A stretch of 9,086 nucleotides of DNA from Planctomycetota bacterium (GTDB lineage: Bacteria > Planctomycetota > PUPC01 > JACPCR01): the NCBI GenBank assembly GCA_030740295.1, contig JASLXP010000372.1, forward strand, positions 1 through 9,086, in the 5' to 3' direction. Below the pieces are notes generated by a model, which saw nothing but the letters and a program-made list of their open reading frames with translations, had not been told where the DNA came from and ran no database searches. Within the stretch, counting starts at the first letter, position 1, and each line of letters opens with the position of its first letter. Below are positions 1-7,900 of the stretch, in pieces. The position numbers and the translations under genes are program-made.

Positions 1-82
1 AGAGCTTCAGCCCTGCAATCAGTTCGTGCACCCGTCGATATCTTTCGTATGTTCACTGTATTCCATGGTTGATCGTAATCTC

Positions 83-811
83 ATGCCTGAAATCCACTGC
101 GAATGGGGAGAGCATGGCGTTCGGCAACTGGCCGAGCTGTGCGAAGTGATCGTCATCGTAGACGTGCTGTCCTTTACCACAGCGGTGGAGGTGGCAGCCT
201 CGAACGGATCCACGGTGTTCCCATATCGATTCAGGGATGAGACGGCAGCGCAATTCGCCGGGGAGGTCAATGCCGAGCTGGCGCGCGGCCGCGGCATGGG
301 AGGTTATTCGCTTTCTCCGGCTTCATTGATGAAGATAGAAGAGCCGTTGCGATTAGTGCTCCCTTCGCCGAATGGTTCGACCCTGTCACTTGCCACGGGC
401 GATGTTTTGACTGTCGCCGGATGTTTGCGAAACGCCTCTGCAGTGGCCGATTACGCACAACGCCAGGGCCGAAAGATCGGTGTCGTGCCTGCAGGCGAAC
501 GCTGGCCGGATTACAGCCTCAGACCAGCGCTCGAAGATATACTCGGTGCGGGCGCCATTCTCAGTTGTCTTGGAGGCATCAAAACTGCCGAAGCGCAAAC
601 GGCCGTTGAGATGTTCGAGGCAGCTCGGCCATGCCTGCAGGACAGGATCATGTCCTGTGTCTCGGGTATCGAGCTCGTCGAGCGCGGGTACGAACGGGAC
701 GTGCAAATCTCCTCGGATTTAGATGCCAGCGCATGCGTGCCGGTTTTACTGAGAGACAAAGCTGACCCTTCAACACCAGGGGCATACGTGGATGCTGAAA
801 CATCTGGATGA
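83..811 (+). CDS. comB: 2-phosphosulfolactate phosphatase family protein (ComB-like)
   Basis: Belongs to the ComB family, whose characterised members are Mg-dependent phosphatases that convert 2-phosphosulfolactate to sulfolactate, a step of coenzyme M synthesis in methanogens. In bacteria the family is linked to sulfolactate metabolism or has unknown substrates. Counting from the ATG at 83, the family blocks are visible in order: IVDVLSFTTAV (residues 25-35), LPSPNGSTLS (93-102), GCLRNASAVA (113-122), VVPAGERW with Asp143 (134-143), RPALEDILGAGAI (147-159) and, near the C-terminus, SGIELVERGYERDV. The length of 242 residues is normal for the family. The frame is open back to a GTG at 26, with another ATG at 65. 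None of the three has a convincing ribosome binding site, and 83 is chosen because homologues begin close to the IHCEWG segment. The end overlaps the potassium channel gene by 20 bases. The soluble cytoplasmic family assignment is solid; the physiological substrate here is not known. Confidence 0.88.
   Translation: MPEIHCEWGEHGVRQLAELCEVIVIVDVLSFTTAVEVAASNGSTVFPYRFRDETAAQFAGEVNAELARGRGMGGYSLSPASLMKIEEPLRLVLPSPNGSTLSLATGDVLTVAGCLRNASAVADYAQRQGRKIGVVPAGERWPDYSLRPALEDILGAGAILSCLGGIKTAEAQTAVEMFEAARPCLQDRIMSCVSGIELVERGYERDVQISSDLDASACVPVLLRDKADPSTPGAYVDAETSG
778..782 (+). promoter_or_regulatory. Ribosome binding site for the channel gene
   Basis: AGGGG lies nine bases before the ATG at 792 and inside the end of the upstream comB-like gene. 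It supports the 792 start and hence the 20-base overlap between the two genes. It is the only clear Shine-Dalgarno-like site seen in front of a gene in this window. Confidence 0.5.
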
Positions 812-1853
812 AACTCAGCAGCAGCTCATCAAAGCTTTGCTCATGGTGTTCCTGGTGTTTGTGCTTGGGACGATCGGATTCAAAATCCTGGCCCCGGAGG
901 TCCCGGATGGCAACGGCGGTACCCGGACGGCTGGATGGCTCACCTGTATTTACATGACCATCATTTCGCTGACGACGGTCGGTTACGGCGAAAGTGTCCC
1001 TGTCCAGGACGATCCTGCGCTGATGGTTTTCACGAGCCTCCTGCTGCTGAGCGGCATCGGCGTGCTGACTTACTTTTTTGGTACATTGACGGCTTTCTTT
1101 ATTGAAGGCTCACTTACCCATGTTTTTCGGAGACGGAAAATGAAGGCACAACTCAGCGAGCTCGAAGACCACTTCATCGTCTGCGGCGCAGGCGAGACCA
1201 GCATTAATGCCATCAGAGAGCTCCACACCACCAGTCGCCCCTTTACCGTGATCGATATCGAAGAGAGTCAGCTCGAAGAGCTGCATCAGAGGTATGAGAT
1301 GCCGTACATCCTTGGTGACGCGTCGGAGGAAGAGCTCCTCGAAGAGGCCGGCATTGCCCGCGCCAAGGGCTTGCTCGCCTGTCTCCCAACGGACAAGGAC
1401 AACTTGTTCCTGGTGCTGACCGCGAAGCAGATGAACGACAAACTGCGCATCATTGCCAAGGTGCAGGACCCGTCTAACAATCAGAAATTTCTGAAACACG
1501 GCGCGGACGGCATCGCTTCGCCGCAGGTCATCGGCGGCATGCGATTGGTTTCGGAGATGATCCGGCCGCACGTGGTGAGCTTCCTGGACATCATGCTGCG
1601 CGATAAAGATCGCACGATGCGTATTGAAGAGGTCTTAATGGCCGAGGATTCCAGCTATGCCGGGCGATCGCTGAAAGAGGCCAGCTATCGGCAGAAATTC
1701 AAGATGCAGGTCCTTGCGATTCTTCCGCCCGGATTAACGAAATTTAACTACACACCCGACGCCGACGAACCCATCAGAGGCGGCTCGACCCTGGTGGTTC
1801 TGGGCGAAGCGGACAACGTTGCGGAAATGAGGAAAGCGGTTGAAGGGGATTGA
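792..1853 (+). CDS. Two-TM potassium channel with RCK (TrkA-N/TrkA-C) domains
   Basis: An inner-membrane potassium channel subunit of the MthK/YugO/Kch type, expected to act as a tetramer gated by the cytoplasmic RCK ring. The 353 residues show TM1 at about 12-33, a pore loop with the potassium selectivity filter TVGYG (62-66), and TM2 at about 76-104 with glycines at 88, 90 and 97 suited to a gating hinge. An RCK/TrkA-N Rossmann domain spans about 127-245 (FIVCGAGETS, VIDIEES, YILGDASEEELLEEAGI, ADGIASPQVIGG). A TrkA-C domain follows at about 265-350. In the nucleotide-binding turn the third glycine is replaced by Ser (GAGETS), as in MthK-like RCK domains that answer to ions or other ligands, so NAD binding should not be assumed. 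The length is typical for single-RCK channels. The gene overlaps the comB-like gene by 20 bases and converges on the LMF gene. Confidence 0.93.
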   Translation: MLKHLDETQQQLIKALLMVFLVFVLGTIGFKILAPEVPDGNGGTRTAGWLTCIYMTIISLTTVGYGESVPVQDDPALMVFTSLLLLSGIGVLTYFFGTLTAFFIEGSLTHVFRRRKMKAQLSELEDHFIVCGAGETSINAIRELHTTSRPFTVIDIEESQLEELHQRYEMPYILGDASEEELLEEAGIARAKGLLACLPTDKDNLFLVLTAKQMNDKLRIIAKVQDPSNNQKFLKHGADGIASPQVIGGMRLVSEMIRPHVVSFLDIMLRDKDRTMRIEEVLMAEDSSYAGRSLKEASYRQKFKMQVLAILPPGLTKFNYTPDADEPIRGGSTLVVLGEADNVAEMRKAVEGD

Positions 1854-1872
1854 ATGACGCGGCGGCAGTCTG

Positions 1873-1923
1873 CCAGCCTGTCCAGCCCAGCGATCGCTCA
1901 TGTGAGATGGGCGGCCAGGCTGG
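1873..1923. terminator. Nested inverted repeat between convergent genes, candidate two-way terminator
   Basis: CCAGCCTG (1873-1880) pairs with CAGGCTGG (1916-1923). Inside it, GCCCA (1885-1889) pairs with TGGGC (1908-1912), giving one interrupted stem across most of the 86-base gap between the channel stop (1853) and the LMF stop (1940). No T-run follows on either strand, so it is not a classical intrinsic terminator; its position between convergent genes is the main argument. Two perfect palindromes (1889-1898 and 1918-1931) overlap the stem and could form competing folds. Confidence 0.4.
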
Positions 1924-1931
1924 TACCAGCC
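1918..1931. repeat. 14-bp perfect palindrome
   Basis: GGCTGGTACCAGCC reads the same on both strands. It shares its left half with the right arm of the larger inverted repeat ending at 1923, so the two structures are mutually exclusive. It lies just before the stop codon of the minus-strand LMF gene. It could be part of the terminator or a protein-binding site; the sequence alone does not decide. Confidence 0.5.
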
Positions 1932-1939
1932 CAGGCCGG

Positions 1940-4573
1940 TCACTCACTGTTCACAATCAACGCTTCATCGATCATTGGCTTTCCGCGAGTCCAGTAGGAG
2001 CCGGTCTTAGCGAACGTCTCATCATCGCTCATGTGATAATCGTAAAAGACCAGGCGAAGGTATTTCGGAGGCTGGTCTCCAAAGGGCATTTCTGAAAAGA
2101 AGAACGAGACCTGCTCCGGATTTTTCTGAAGCTTCTCCAGCAGGTTTAAGAAATACTCGCGGCCGCCGGGGTATTGTTTTCTGGTCTCGTACCAGAAGTG
2201 GTAATCGTGCTCCTTACGGCTCCGGGGAACGTTGTTTTTCCATCCGCTCTTGGCGAAGGCGAGAAACCACAGCTGAAAATCAAATCTCGGTTGATGTGGT
2301 GCGACATACATCGGCGTCTTCGTCGGGTCGCTGGTCGCGTATTGAAAGCGGTACGGCTTCCAGTCAATTGAATCCATGCTCCCCTGAATTTCAGGCATGA
2401 CGCGCTCACGAGTTATGCTGGCGAAGAGGTGATACACGTTCACCACGCGATAGGGCTGGTAGTATGACGCGAACCAGTTCATCTGACTGAGAAGGCCCTT
2501 CTCGATCCGATTCACATCGGCTCGTGCGTATCGCTTCCTCGTCCCGTCGCGCTCCTGGAAGATGACGAACTCATCGTTTTCAAGAAGGGAACGCCCAGCT
2601 ATTTTCTGGTCATTCGCAAGTAAGAGCTGATGAGGGTTCCTGTCGAACATGAAAAGGAAGAAGGAATTCACCGAGGCTGCGAGCAGCACCATTGCACAGA
2701 CGCCCGTGATGGCGCCAACAATGGTCTTGCGCCACACCGGCGTCACGTAACGCACCTCGCTCGGTATCGGACGCTTCCACGCGATGCGGGTGAATTTGTG
2801 CCCCCACCTGCGCACCAGCAGCCAGTCATGATCGTCGATGAGAAAGAGCCCGAGGATGAGCGACATCCAATTGAAGAACGCGTAGCTGCCCGTGAGCATG
2901 ATCGCGATCTGCAGGCCACTGAAGATGACAAACAGGGCTCGGCGAAATCCGCGACCGGCAAAAATGAATACGGGCAATAGAAACTCGATGACCAGAGTTC
3001 CCAGCGTTTCCCATTCGTGAAACCACACCGGCAGATTATGAAACGTACGGGTCAGCGGCGTCGGTAGAGGCGCGGTATTGTAGTAAGCGTTCATCGCGGT
3101 CAGGTCGAGCCAGCCACCACCGACGCCGCCCACTATTTTGGCGAAGCCGGACTCGAAGTAGAGCCGGAAGACCAGCCACTGCATCAGAAAGACGGTCACC
3201 CAGTTCGGATTCGCCATCGGGCTGGCCGCCCGGTTCCTGGGTAGCAGAATTGTTCCGGCCATCGGCAGCAGCAGTGCGATGCAGGTGGTTTCGAGGATGA
3301 GATTGTCCCACTGAAAATTCAGGAACGGGGACGAAGCCGTGGCCAGCGACAGGTAGAGCGCGAGCTGCATTAGCAGAACCATTCGCGGAAAGACGCGCAG
3401 GAGCGTCAGCACGGAAAGCCACGCGCCGAATGCGCAACCCAGGCGCAGGTTTGCATCCGAAGCCTCGATCCAATGGTAAAGCGTTGGAGCCATCATGAAT
3501 GCCCGCCACTGCCAATCGTTTTCAACAGCGGCTTCTGCTGCGCCGCTGTTCCGCATGCTCGTCTGGGCTGCCTCTTTCCTGAGCTCGAGTTTCGCTGTCG
3601 CCGGCACGAGGCCGTTTTCTCCGACCAGGTGTGTGACCTGAACATGTAGAGAAACGAAGGCGATCATATGAATGAGCGCGAGCAGATGAAGAAAGAGATG
3701 GGTGCTGGTCCTGTAGGAGCTCTGCGAGAGCCCGCGCAGCTTACCTGCGGCAGCGAACTCTTCGGCCGGTGCACCATCAAGAGGGCCGGACGCTCCACGT
3801 ATGCCCTGGGGCCGAGGGCCGTAGATGAGATGAAAGAACGGACGCAGTAAGCCCACTTCGTAAATGCCGGCGAGCTTGCCGAATATCGGCCTCAACAATG
3901 CCGCCCGTGCTCTCGCTTCCGCGCCTGTGAAGACATCCACATCCGGGCTGACCAGGCAGACCCGCTTTTCACGATAGTCCTTACTTTTGTCCGCGGCATG
4001 CAAATGCTGAAAAGTATGGGCATCCCGCCATGGCCGGCATTCGGCCCGCCCCCCGCTGAGCCGCTGTAGGACTTGACCCTCTTCGTAACTGTATGGACAT
4101 TTCTCGTTATAGAGAATCAGCCAGGGAGGTCTCTTGACTGCATCGGGCTCGGGTGCAAAGTCCACCTCAAAAACGGGCTCGACTTCCAGCGAGACGTCTT
4201 CATGGAAAACGCCCGCCGCGGGATGCTCCACCTCGTCTGACTGAATCTCGAGCCTGGCCGGGGCGAACTCGGTGGCTGCAATTTCATCAGCGTTGGAAAA
4301 CTCCGGGAGCGGAGGTTCCTCAAGTAGTTCACTTTCAAGTTCGCCGGCCTCCGCCTCCGCAGGCGGAGATTCCACATCAAACGCAGGGATTTCGAGTTGC
4401 GTGACTTCCTCTTCAGCGTCGCTGGTATTCGTATCCGTCTCGTTGGTTTCGCCTGGAGGGTCGGTTGAGCTGTCTACGGCGGAATCGTCCTCGATGTTTG
4501 GCTCTTCGGAGGTGTGAAGATCTCCAGGACTTTTCGGCAGTTCCTTCTCCTTATCTGAATTCTCTTGGTTCAT
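1940..4573 (-). CDS. Lipase maturation factor (LMF1/HTTM-type) membrane protein with N-terminal DUF393-like domain
   Basis: An 877-residue multi-pass membrane protein. Residues 1-145 are rich in Asp/Glu, Pro and Ser, without hydrophobic segments, and are probably disordered. Residues about 150-253 resemble DUF393 (DCC-type, thioredoxin-like): LILYNEKCPYS, then VCLVSPDVDVFTGAEA and a FFHLIYGPRP end. The usual CxxC is CPYS, so only one active-site Cys (159) remains. From about 285 the LMF family signature follows: FQWDNLILET (420-429), RLYFESG (470-476), NLPVWFHEWETLGTLVIE (513-530), LTGSYAFFNWMSLILGLFLI (560-579), VVNVYHLFASITRER (710-724) and the C-terminal block WKPYRFQY to VAPHQPRFDFQLWF (738-770). 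Animal LMF1 is an ER protein needed for lipase folding; the bacterial role is unknown, perhaps folding or redox handling of exported proteins. No strong ribosome binding site precedes the ATG. Family call is firm, function is not. Confidence 0.88.
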   Translation of the reverse strand: MNQENSDKEKELPKSPGDLHTSEEPNIEDDSAVDSSTDPPGETNETDTNTSDAEEEVTQLEIPAFDVESPPAEAEAGELESELLEEPPLPEFSNADEIAATEFAPARLEIQSDEVEHPAAGVFHEDVSLEVEPVFEVDFAPEPDAVKRPPWLILYNEKCPYSYEEGQVLQRLSGGRAECRPWRDAHTFQHLHAADKSKDYREKRVCLVSPDVDVFTGAEARARAALLRPIFGKLAGIYEVGLLRPFFHLIYGPRPQGIRGASGPLDGAPAEEFAAAGKLRGLSQSSYRTSTHLFLHLLALIHMIAFVSLHVQVTHLVGENGLVPATAKLELRKEAAQTSMRNSGAAEAAVENDWQWRAFMMAPTLYHWIEASDANLRLGCAFGAWLSVLTLLRVFPRMVLLMQLALYLSLATASSPFLNFQWDNLILETTCIALLLPMAGTILLPRNRAASPMANPNWVTVFLMQWLVFRLYFESGFAKIVGGVGGGWLDLTAMNAYYNTAPLPTPLTRTFHNLPVWFHEWETLGTLVIEFLLPVFIFAGRGFRRALFVIFSGLQIAIMLTGSYAFFNWMSLILGLFLIDDHDWLLVRRWGHKFTRIAWKRPIPSEVRYVTPVWRKTIVGAITGVCAMVLLAASVNSFFLFMFDRNPHQLLLANDQKIAGRSLLENDEFVIFQERDGTRKRYARADVNRIEKGLLSQMNWFASYYQPYRVVNVYHLFASITRERVMPEIQGSMDSIDWKPYRFQYATSDPTKTPMYVAPHQPRFDFQLWFLAFAKSGWKNNVPRSRKEHDYHFWYETRKQYPGGREYFLNLLEKLQKNPEQVSFFFSEMPFGDQPPKYLRLVFYDYHMSDDETFAKTGSYWTRGKPMIDEALIVNSE

Positions 4574-4751
4574 ATCCGTTCAGGCACCAGGCTGCTATCA
4601 CGCTGCAGGCCTATCCTACGAGCCGTGATTCACCCCACAAACAGCTCGCACACCCGACCGTTGCTTCGGTATGGATACTTGCAGCCAGCTAATGTCTCCC
4701 TTGAGTATTCAGACAGTCCATCGGAAATCCCTCACGTCACGCCATACTGAT

Positions 4752-4868
4752 ATGACCGCAAAAGAAATCCTCTCAGAGCTCGAAGAGATGGGCCGCGAAA
4801 GCACCAAGAAGATGCTAATGAAGAACCACGGCGCAATTGGGAAGAAGCGTAAGACCGTGAAATGCTGA
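4752..4868 (+). pseudogene. Collapsed DNA alkylation repair (AlkD-like, COG4912) gene remnant
   Basis: A 38-codon frame starts at the ATG at 4752 and ends in TGA. Residues 1-28 (MTAKEILSELEEMG, then ESTKKMLMKNHGA) match what I recall of the N-terminus of COG4912 DNA alkylation repair proteins, HEAT-repeat enzymes of about 230 residues. Residues 29-38 (IGKKRKTVKC) match the extreme C-terminus of the same family, which often ends RG-x-IGKKRKTVKC. Both ends are in one frame with the native stop, so roughly 190 central codons, including all the DNA-binding and catalytic HEAT repeats, appear to be missing. The product cannot be a working glycosylase. There is no clear ribosome binding site before the ATG, and the frame lies antisense between two minus-strand genes. 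A small functional protein cannot be excluded. The family match is from memory, not a search. Confidence 0.65.
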
Positions 4869-4876
4869 GACATTGA

Positions 4877-4905
4877 AGTCCTCTTCCGCCTCAGACCAGA
4901 GGACT
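4877..4905. terminator. Hairpin between the repair-gene remnant and the GH9 gene end
   Basis: AGTCCTCT (4877-4884) and AGAGGACT (4898-4905) form a perfect 8-bp stem with a 13-base loop. It starts nine bases after the remnant's stop codon on the + strand and lies 17 bases past the stop of the GH9 gene on the - strand. Neither side is followed by a strong T-run, so termination is inferred from the stem and its placement. Confidence 0.45.
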
Positions 4906-4921
4906 CATCACGAATCACGCA

Positions 4922-7900
4922 TTACTTGGTATTCAATCTTTCCAGCGCCTCATGAATCGTTGCCGCGGCAATCGCAAAGTGCGCGGTTTGTGGAAGGTAG
5001 TACTCCGTCGGGCCGGGGTGGATGGGGTAGTGCGGCTGAAGGTAATAACGCACGTAGCCCTTGGGGAAGCCGTAGAGAGGTGGGTCGTAGTTGTCCCCGG
5101 GCTTCCACTTCACGATGCCATCGCCGGTATCGCGAAAAGCCATGGTCGGCACCATGCCATCGAATGTGAAGAGTTTTCGATCACTCTTCATCCAGTTCTG
5201 CAAAAACTCGGGTGACAGGAAGTAATGCGTACCGCCGGCCACGACGCGCTCGCCGACACCGTGAATCATCGAGAGGTCGGAAATGTTCTTTCCGAGACAC
5301 CACTGAAGCTGGCGTTCGGCCAGTCTGATGATCGATTCGTCGTGCAGGAGCATGCCGATTTCCGCGAGCGAATGCGCCAGCATCGGCCAGTACCCAATTG
5401 GCCGGCTGGCGGAAGGCATTCGAGCTGGAGTCATTCCCTCTCCTGCGGTGAGCGATCGGGCCTGTCCCCACGGATCGATCTCAGAAACTTCACGGACGTG
5501 TGCAACGAACAATTTGAGGCTTGCCACCACTTGCTCCCTGTCCGCGTAGTACGGGTATTCCTTTAACAGGTGGCAAATGGTCCAGACGAAATCCTGAAGG
5601 ATGTTCCCGTCGTGATGCGAGGCACGGTAGAGCTCATCCGTGCGGCGATACAGCCGCTGCTCGAGACCGGCGGTTACCAGCTTTGCATGATGGTTCATAC
5701 GTTCGAGATACTTTGCTTTGCCGGTCAGCCGGGACAGGTAGATTTCTGCGAAGAGTCCTTTGGCCGCCATGAGAAACTTTTCGGGAGTCAGGTCACCCGT
5801 CGTTCGCCGCCAGAAGCGATTGAATTCGTAGTTGCGCACCGCTGTCTTCAGCAGGCGTTTACTGAGCGCGGGATCCAAATCTCTCAGGAGCAGGCTTCCA
5901 CGCGCTGCCACTCCCGCGGCCTGCGGTAACGGGCCGGTGCCGACCACGTAACGGTCATTGCTGTAAAAGGGGATGTTATCCAGGCCGCGCACCTGCGGCT
6001 TTGTGCCGAGATAGTAGTTGCCTTCGAGGGCCTGGTATTTGGGGAACGAGCGATGCGCCCAGAGCAATTCGTCGAGACAGTCGTTCGAAGTGCGGTCATC
6101 GAATGCGGGGTGGATGTTCTCGTAGAGTTTCGCGGTGGCGAACAGGACGGAAGGCCAGAATTCGACATGCTTGATATCGTCGCCTGCGTCGTAATAGCCG
6201 CCCCGCATGTCCAGACGATCGGGAAAGAAAAGACGCTCGTACATGCAGAATCGTTCTTCATCAAGGCTGGCCAGCATGTTCGCGTCTTCGAGTGCCTCGG
6301 GCTCGTGGGCGCCAGGCACCACACAGTTCATGCGTTTGAAGCTCAGCCCGTGCAGGGCGATTCTTGAAAGCGTGCGATAGGCATCCTTTGAGATGGTGAA
6401 CGTGCCGGATGAAACCTGCCTGGCATTCTGAGTTGCAGTACAGCGATAGCTCCCTTCCTGCTCGTATGACGTAAATTCAAAGGTGAAGTAATAGCGCTTC
6501 GACAGCCGGTCATAGCTGTGGTAGCTGGCCGCGCCGGCCTTTACACTTTTGCCTGCTTCATTGACGAGTGAACATTGTGCCGGCGTCTTCTTCAGACTCT
6601 TGATGACGATCCTCTTGTCACTTTTCGGATGATAGCCGAGGAAGCTGGTGGTGATTTCCAGCGGCTCCGCCCCGTAACCATTGAGCTCCGCATCGTCGAC
6701 CCAGACTGTGCCGGTCTTATTCTCTTCGACTCGGATGACCAGGGCGGCGAACACTGCACCGTGCGGCGGTTTCGTTTTCACACTGAGCTTCTGCCAATCT
6801 GATGTGCCCGTCAGCGAGGCATTGCCTTTGGTACTGCCCATGAGCTGCAATCGTGGTGTATGCAGTGCGCTCATCTGGTCGTGGTATTTCATGTCGGCAT
6901 TCATGTCCGCCGAGAACCAGAGAATCTCGGGGAAGACCTTTCCGTCCGCGCGTTCGCACTTTGCCCAGAAACTGAACTCCTGCAGCTTGCCGTAATCGAT
7001 CGATGGCCAGTTGCAGGTGATACCGAAATCCTTTTCCGTCTTCTCAATCTTCATCGAGCCCGGATGATCGCGGCCGGCATCTGTATCGTGACTGAACGTG
7101 CCATCACCGGGCAGAATGTTGTAGAAGCTCAGCGTGTTCGGGTATTCGACTCGGTCCGAAAAAATTCTTCCGAGCTTCGGATCGACGGAATCGATGATCT
7201 GCTTCGGATAGGGACGGGAATTCATCTTTCGAAACTCGCGCAGCGAATACCACCACGTGGGCCGTCCCCGCTCGTCCTCGAGACTGAAGTGAGGATTGGC
7301 TACGAGATTGTGACCGTCAAAAGTTTCCGCAGGCGTCCATGCCTTCGGCTGTTCACGGGGCTTCAGCTCCGGTCTTGGACTGTATGCCTTGTAGGATTTT
7401 TTCTTGGCGAGCATGGCGCTCCATCCGCAGTTTTCTTCATAGACGGCTTTGCCGCTCTGATCCTCGATGCGGATGGAATTCAGGAACGCCTTGAAATTCT
7501 TGCCGACGAGTTTGATGTCCACGTAGTGATCGAGTGTTTCGAAATCGCCGTTGGGCACGAGATTCGTTCCCTCTGCCAAAGCCTCGTCCGCTGTCTGGTC
7601 GTCCCGCAACTCGACCGCCTGAATGTCATCAATAAAGACCGTGGCGTCCTCCCGTGAGCCAAGGAAGAAGTAGATGCTCTTCACGGGCTTCGGTGGTGTC
7701 CAGATGTGGTTGAGGGTTTGCCAGCCATCCTTCTCAGGGTCGATGGCAAGCTGGCTGTTAAAGGACTGCCACTGCGGCTTGCCGTCCACATAGGTCACAT
7801 GCTTGAGGGTGAGCCCGAACGTGTATTGGCGTTTCGCATCCGGGATGGGCTTTTCCATTCTTGCCATGTACTTCAGAACGATTGGCTTCCTCTCTTTCTG

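Larger units (their letters stand above)
4574..4921. other. 348-base gap between the two minus-strand genes
   Basis: The gap separates the stop of the GH9 gene from the start of the LMF gene. It contains the small collapsed alkylation-repair reading frame on the + strand (4752-4868) and a hairpin (4877-4905). The remaining 4574-4751 should hold the minus-strand promoter of the LMF gene. The best match I could find is TTGTGG/TAGGAT (complement of 4635-4640 and 4613-4618, 16-base spacer), which is weak and not listed as a promoter. I see no RNA gene or mobile-element end here. Confidence 0.6.

Noticed and set aside
1..82. Possible upstream gene end or promoter before the comB-like gene
   Set aside because: Too little sequence is visible. 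I see no convincing promoter, terminator or coding continuation from an earlier gene.
1110..1571. 153-codon open frame on the - strand
   Set aside because: Antisense to the RCK part of the channel gene, which is well supported by its filter and Rossmann motifs.
1850..2095. 81-codon + strand frame starting at the channel stop and running into the LMF gene
   Set aside because: It crosses the hairpin-rich gap and then runs antisense through the LMF C-terminus, with no similarity that I recognise.
4153..4520. Ser/Pro/Arg-rich open frames opposite the LMF N-terminus
   Set aside because: They arise from the Glu/Asp/Ser-rich coding sequence on the - strand and carry no independent signal.
4613..4640. 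Weak -35/-10 pair (TTGTGG, 16 bases, TAGGAT on the - strand) before the LMF gene
   Set aside because: Only about three and four of six positions fit the sigma70 consensus, and the promoter class of this organism is unknown. Too weak to list as a promoter.
6860..7657. 265-codon open frame on the + strand
   Set aside because: It lies wholly antisense to the GH9 gene and has no recognisable domain. The opposite frame carries clear family motifs, so this is a codon-bias shadow.
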